64,000 bases of DNA from Methylocapsa sp. D3K7 (GTDB taxonomy: Bacteria > Pseudomonadota > Alphaproteobacteria > Rhizobiales > Beijerinckiaceae), in NCBI RefSeq assembly GCF_029855125.1, contig NZ_CP123229.1:2462501-2526500 (forward strand). The letters are read 5' to 3'. The position numbers were made by a program, and so were the translations under genes. Within the stretch, counting starts at the first letter, position 1; the number at the start of each line of letters is the position of its first letter. Shown here piece after piece: positions 63,036 through 64,000 of the stretch. The notes under the pieces were generated by a model. The model did not search any database. It saw nothing but the letters and a program-made list of their open reading frames with translations, and was not told where the DNA came from.

Positions 63036-64000
63036 TGGGTGAGCCCGATTGGGTAAGGGGTCACGGCGCCTGGCGGATGATCCGTGCCGACTTTGTCACC
63101 CCGCATCTTGGAACGAAGCTCCTCGGCGACATTTGAAGCGTCGACGCCGTCGCGAATAATTTGCGGCCTTATGAAAATGATGAGCTCGATACGGTCCACG
63201 GAGTTGTTGTTGCTGGGACTGAACGCTTCGCCGATGATGGGAATTTGTTCGACGAGAGGAATTCCGGAGCGCGTCTTCTCATGATCCTCCTGGACGAGGC
63301 CGGCGAGCAAAACCGTCTGCCCGTTCGGGACTTGAATCGAGCTCTTAACATGGCGGTCGGTGAACGTCGGCGTCAGATTAATTCCCACACAATTCGAGCA
63401 GGCGCTGATCTCCTGATCGACCTCGAGATTCACAATGCCGTTGGCGTGGACATGCGGCCGGAAGCTCAAAATAATACCTGTATTCTGGTAGGTGATGGAA
63501 TTGAAGACGGTGTTTGACGTGGCCGTGGCCGAGTTCAAAATATTGGCGCTGCCCTGCGTGATCGGCACTTGCTGGCCGACTTGCAGCGCCGCTGTCTGAT
63601 TGTCGAGCACCACAAGCGACGGATTGGCGAGGATCTTTGTGGTCGTATATTGATTCAAGGCACTGATAATCACGTGCGGAGTAAGTTGATTGCCAAGCGT
63701 CAGATTGAAGCCCGGCTGGTTCTGAAGCGCCGTGCTGCCCGTCGGCGAATTGACCCCCACGGCCCCGAGCGTATGCAAGTTGGGGATGCCGATGTTCCCC
63801 AAAAAGAACTGCACGCCATATTGGAGGTCATTGTTCAAATGAACTTCGGCGATGGTCACATCGACGGCCACTTGCGCGATGGGCCTATCCAGCTGATTGA
63901 GCGCCCGCTCGATGACCCGGTAACTGTCCGTATTGGCATAGACCACGATCGAATTGTTCGGGATATCGGGCAGAATCCGCACTCCTGGCAGCAGCGCCCG
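63032..64000 (-). CDS. Secretin (GspD/CpaC-like), 3' part, partial
   Basis: The frame runs off the right edge of the window without a stop or a real start. The visible 323 residues have the beta-domain of secretins: VAVDVTIAEVHLNNDLQYGVQ, ILANPSLVVLDNQTAALQVGQQVPI, LSFRPHVHANGIVNLEVDQEIS, RHVKSSIQVPNGQTVLLAGLVQEDHEKTRSGIPLVEQIPIIGEAF and a final RIELIIFIRPQII. The NNSI-x-VYA motif (NNSIVVYAN) and long N3-like part favour GspD of a type II system over CpaC. The outer-membrane pore would be built from this protein. Confidence 0.9.
   Translation of the reverse strand, partial: RALLPGVRILPDIPNNSIVVYANTDSYRVIERALNQLDRPIAQVAVDVTIAEVHLNNDLQYGVQFFLGNIGIPNLHTLGAVGVNSPTGSTALQNQPGFNLTLGNQLTPHVIISALNQYTTTKILANPSLVVLDNQTAALQVGQQVPITQGSANILNSATATSNTVFNSITYQNTGIILSFRPHVHANGIVNLEVDQEISACSNCVGINLTPTFTDRHVKSSIQVPNGQTVLLAGLVQEDHEKTRSGIPLVEQIPIIGEAFSPSNNNSVDRIELIIFIRPQIIRDGVDASNVAEELRSKMRGDKVGTDHPPGAVTPYPIGLTQ

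Overview
The window looks like chromosomal DNA of an alphaproteobacterial methylotroph of the order Hyphomicrobiales (Rhizobiales). Three things point there: an rRNA operon with 16S, tRNA-Ile, tRNA-Ala and a 23S that carries an enlarged helix-9 region; the housekeeping runs rpoZ-rsh and pdxJ-acpS-lepB-rnc-era and yicC-gmk-greB; and a very large set of genes for tetrahydromethanopterin (H4MPT)-linked formaldehyde oxidation. A methanotroph or methylotroph of the Beijerinckiaceae or a relative is my best guess. The family assignment is inference, because no methane or methanol dehydrogenase gene lies in the window.

Region by region. 1-3.1 kb: the rrn operon, transcribed leftward from a strong promoter at about 3.03 kb through a leader with a boxA element. 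3.5-5.9 kb: a cluster of five very small glycine-rich or single-helix membrane proteins in two paralogous families, with duplicated hairpins. One member is a 37-residue mini-gene with its own terminator. 5.98-11.2 kb: assorted genes (host-attachment-like protein, secreted pentapeptide-repeat protein, aspartase, TonB-like protein, family-5 uracil-DNA glycosylase, NYN-domain protein). 11.7-25.5 kb: the housekeeping core, rightward, interrupted by an AT-rich hydrolase gene of foreign look before pdxJ and by a papain-like peptidase gene between era and a decayed second copy of the era 3' end. 25.55 kb: a near-perfect parS site. 25.8-38.8 kb: mixed metabolism (class I fumarase, glucokinase, infC with a probable AUU start, glycosyltransferase, hydrolase, a PD-(D/E)XK-like protein, glutamine amidotransferase, pdxY, asd) and several unknown proteins.

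39.3-61.5 kb is the methylotrophy region. The leftward operon fhcB-fhcA-fhcD-fhcC-folP-folK encodes the formyltransferase/hydrolase complex and two pterin enzymes. The rightward genes pabB-pabA-pabC supply p-aminobenzoate. They are followed by an MfnB-FolB fusion, an amino-acid-kinase-family protein, an AfpA/DmrB-like flavoprotein, a dihydropteroate-synthase-like protein and a DUF447 protein. A hydantoinase/oxoprolinase-family 'H4MPT-linked' protein and a HisA-related protein diverge from each other. A leftward operon mptG-mtdB-(ATP-grasp)-mch-(RimK-like)-(CitG-like) is followed by fae. Together Fae, MtdB, Mch and Fhc make the full route from formaldehyde to formate, and most of the other genes look like cofactor synthesis (H4MPT and methylofuran).

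61.7-64 kb: a Sel1-repeat protein, a CpaA-like prepilin peptidase and the 3' part of a secretin gene that runs off the window. No insertion sequence, prophage or CRISPR array was seen. Long open frames antisense to the real genes are common because the DNA is GC-rich, and they were left out.
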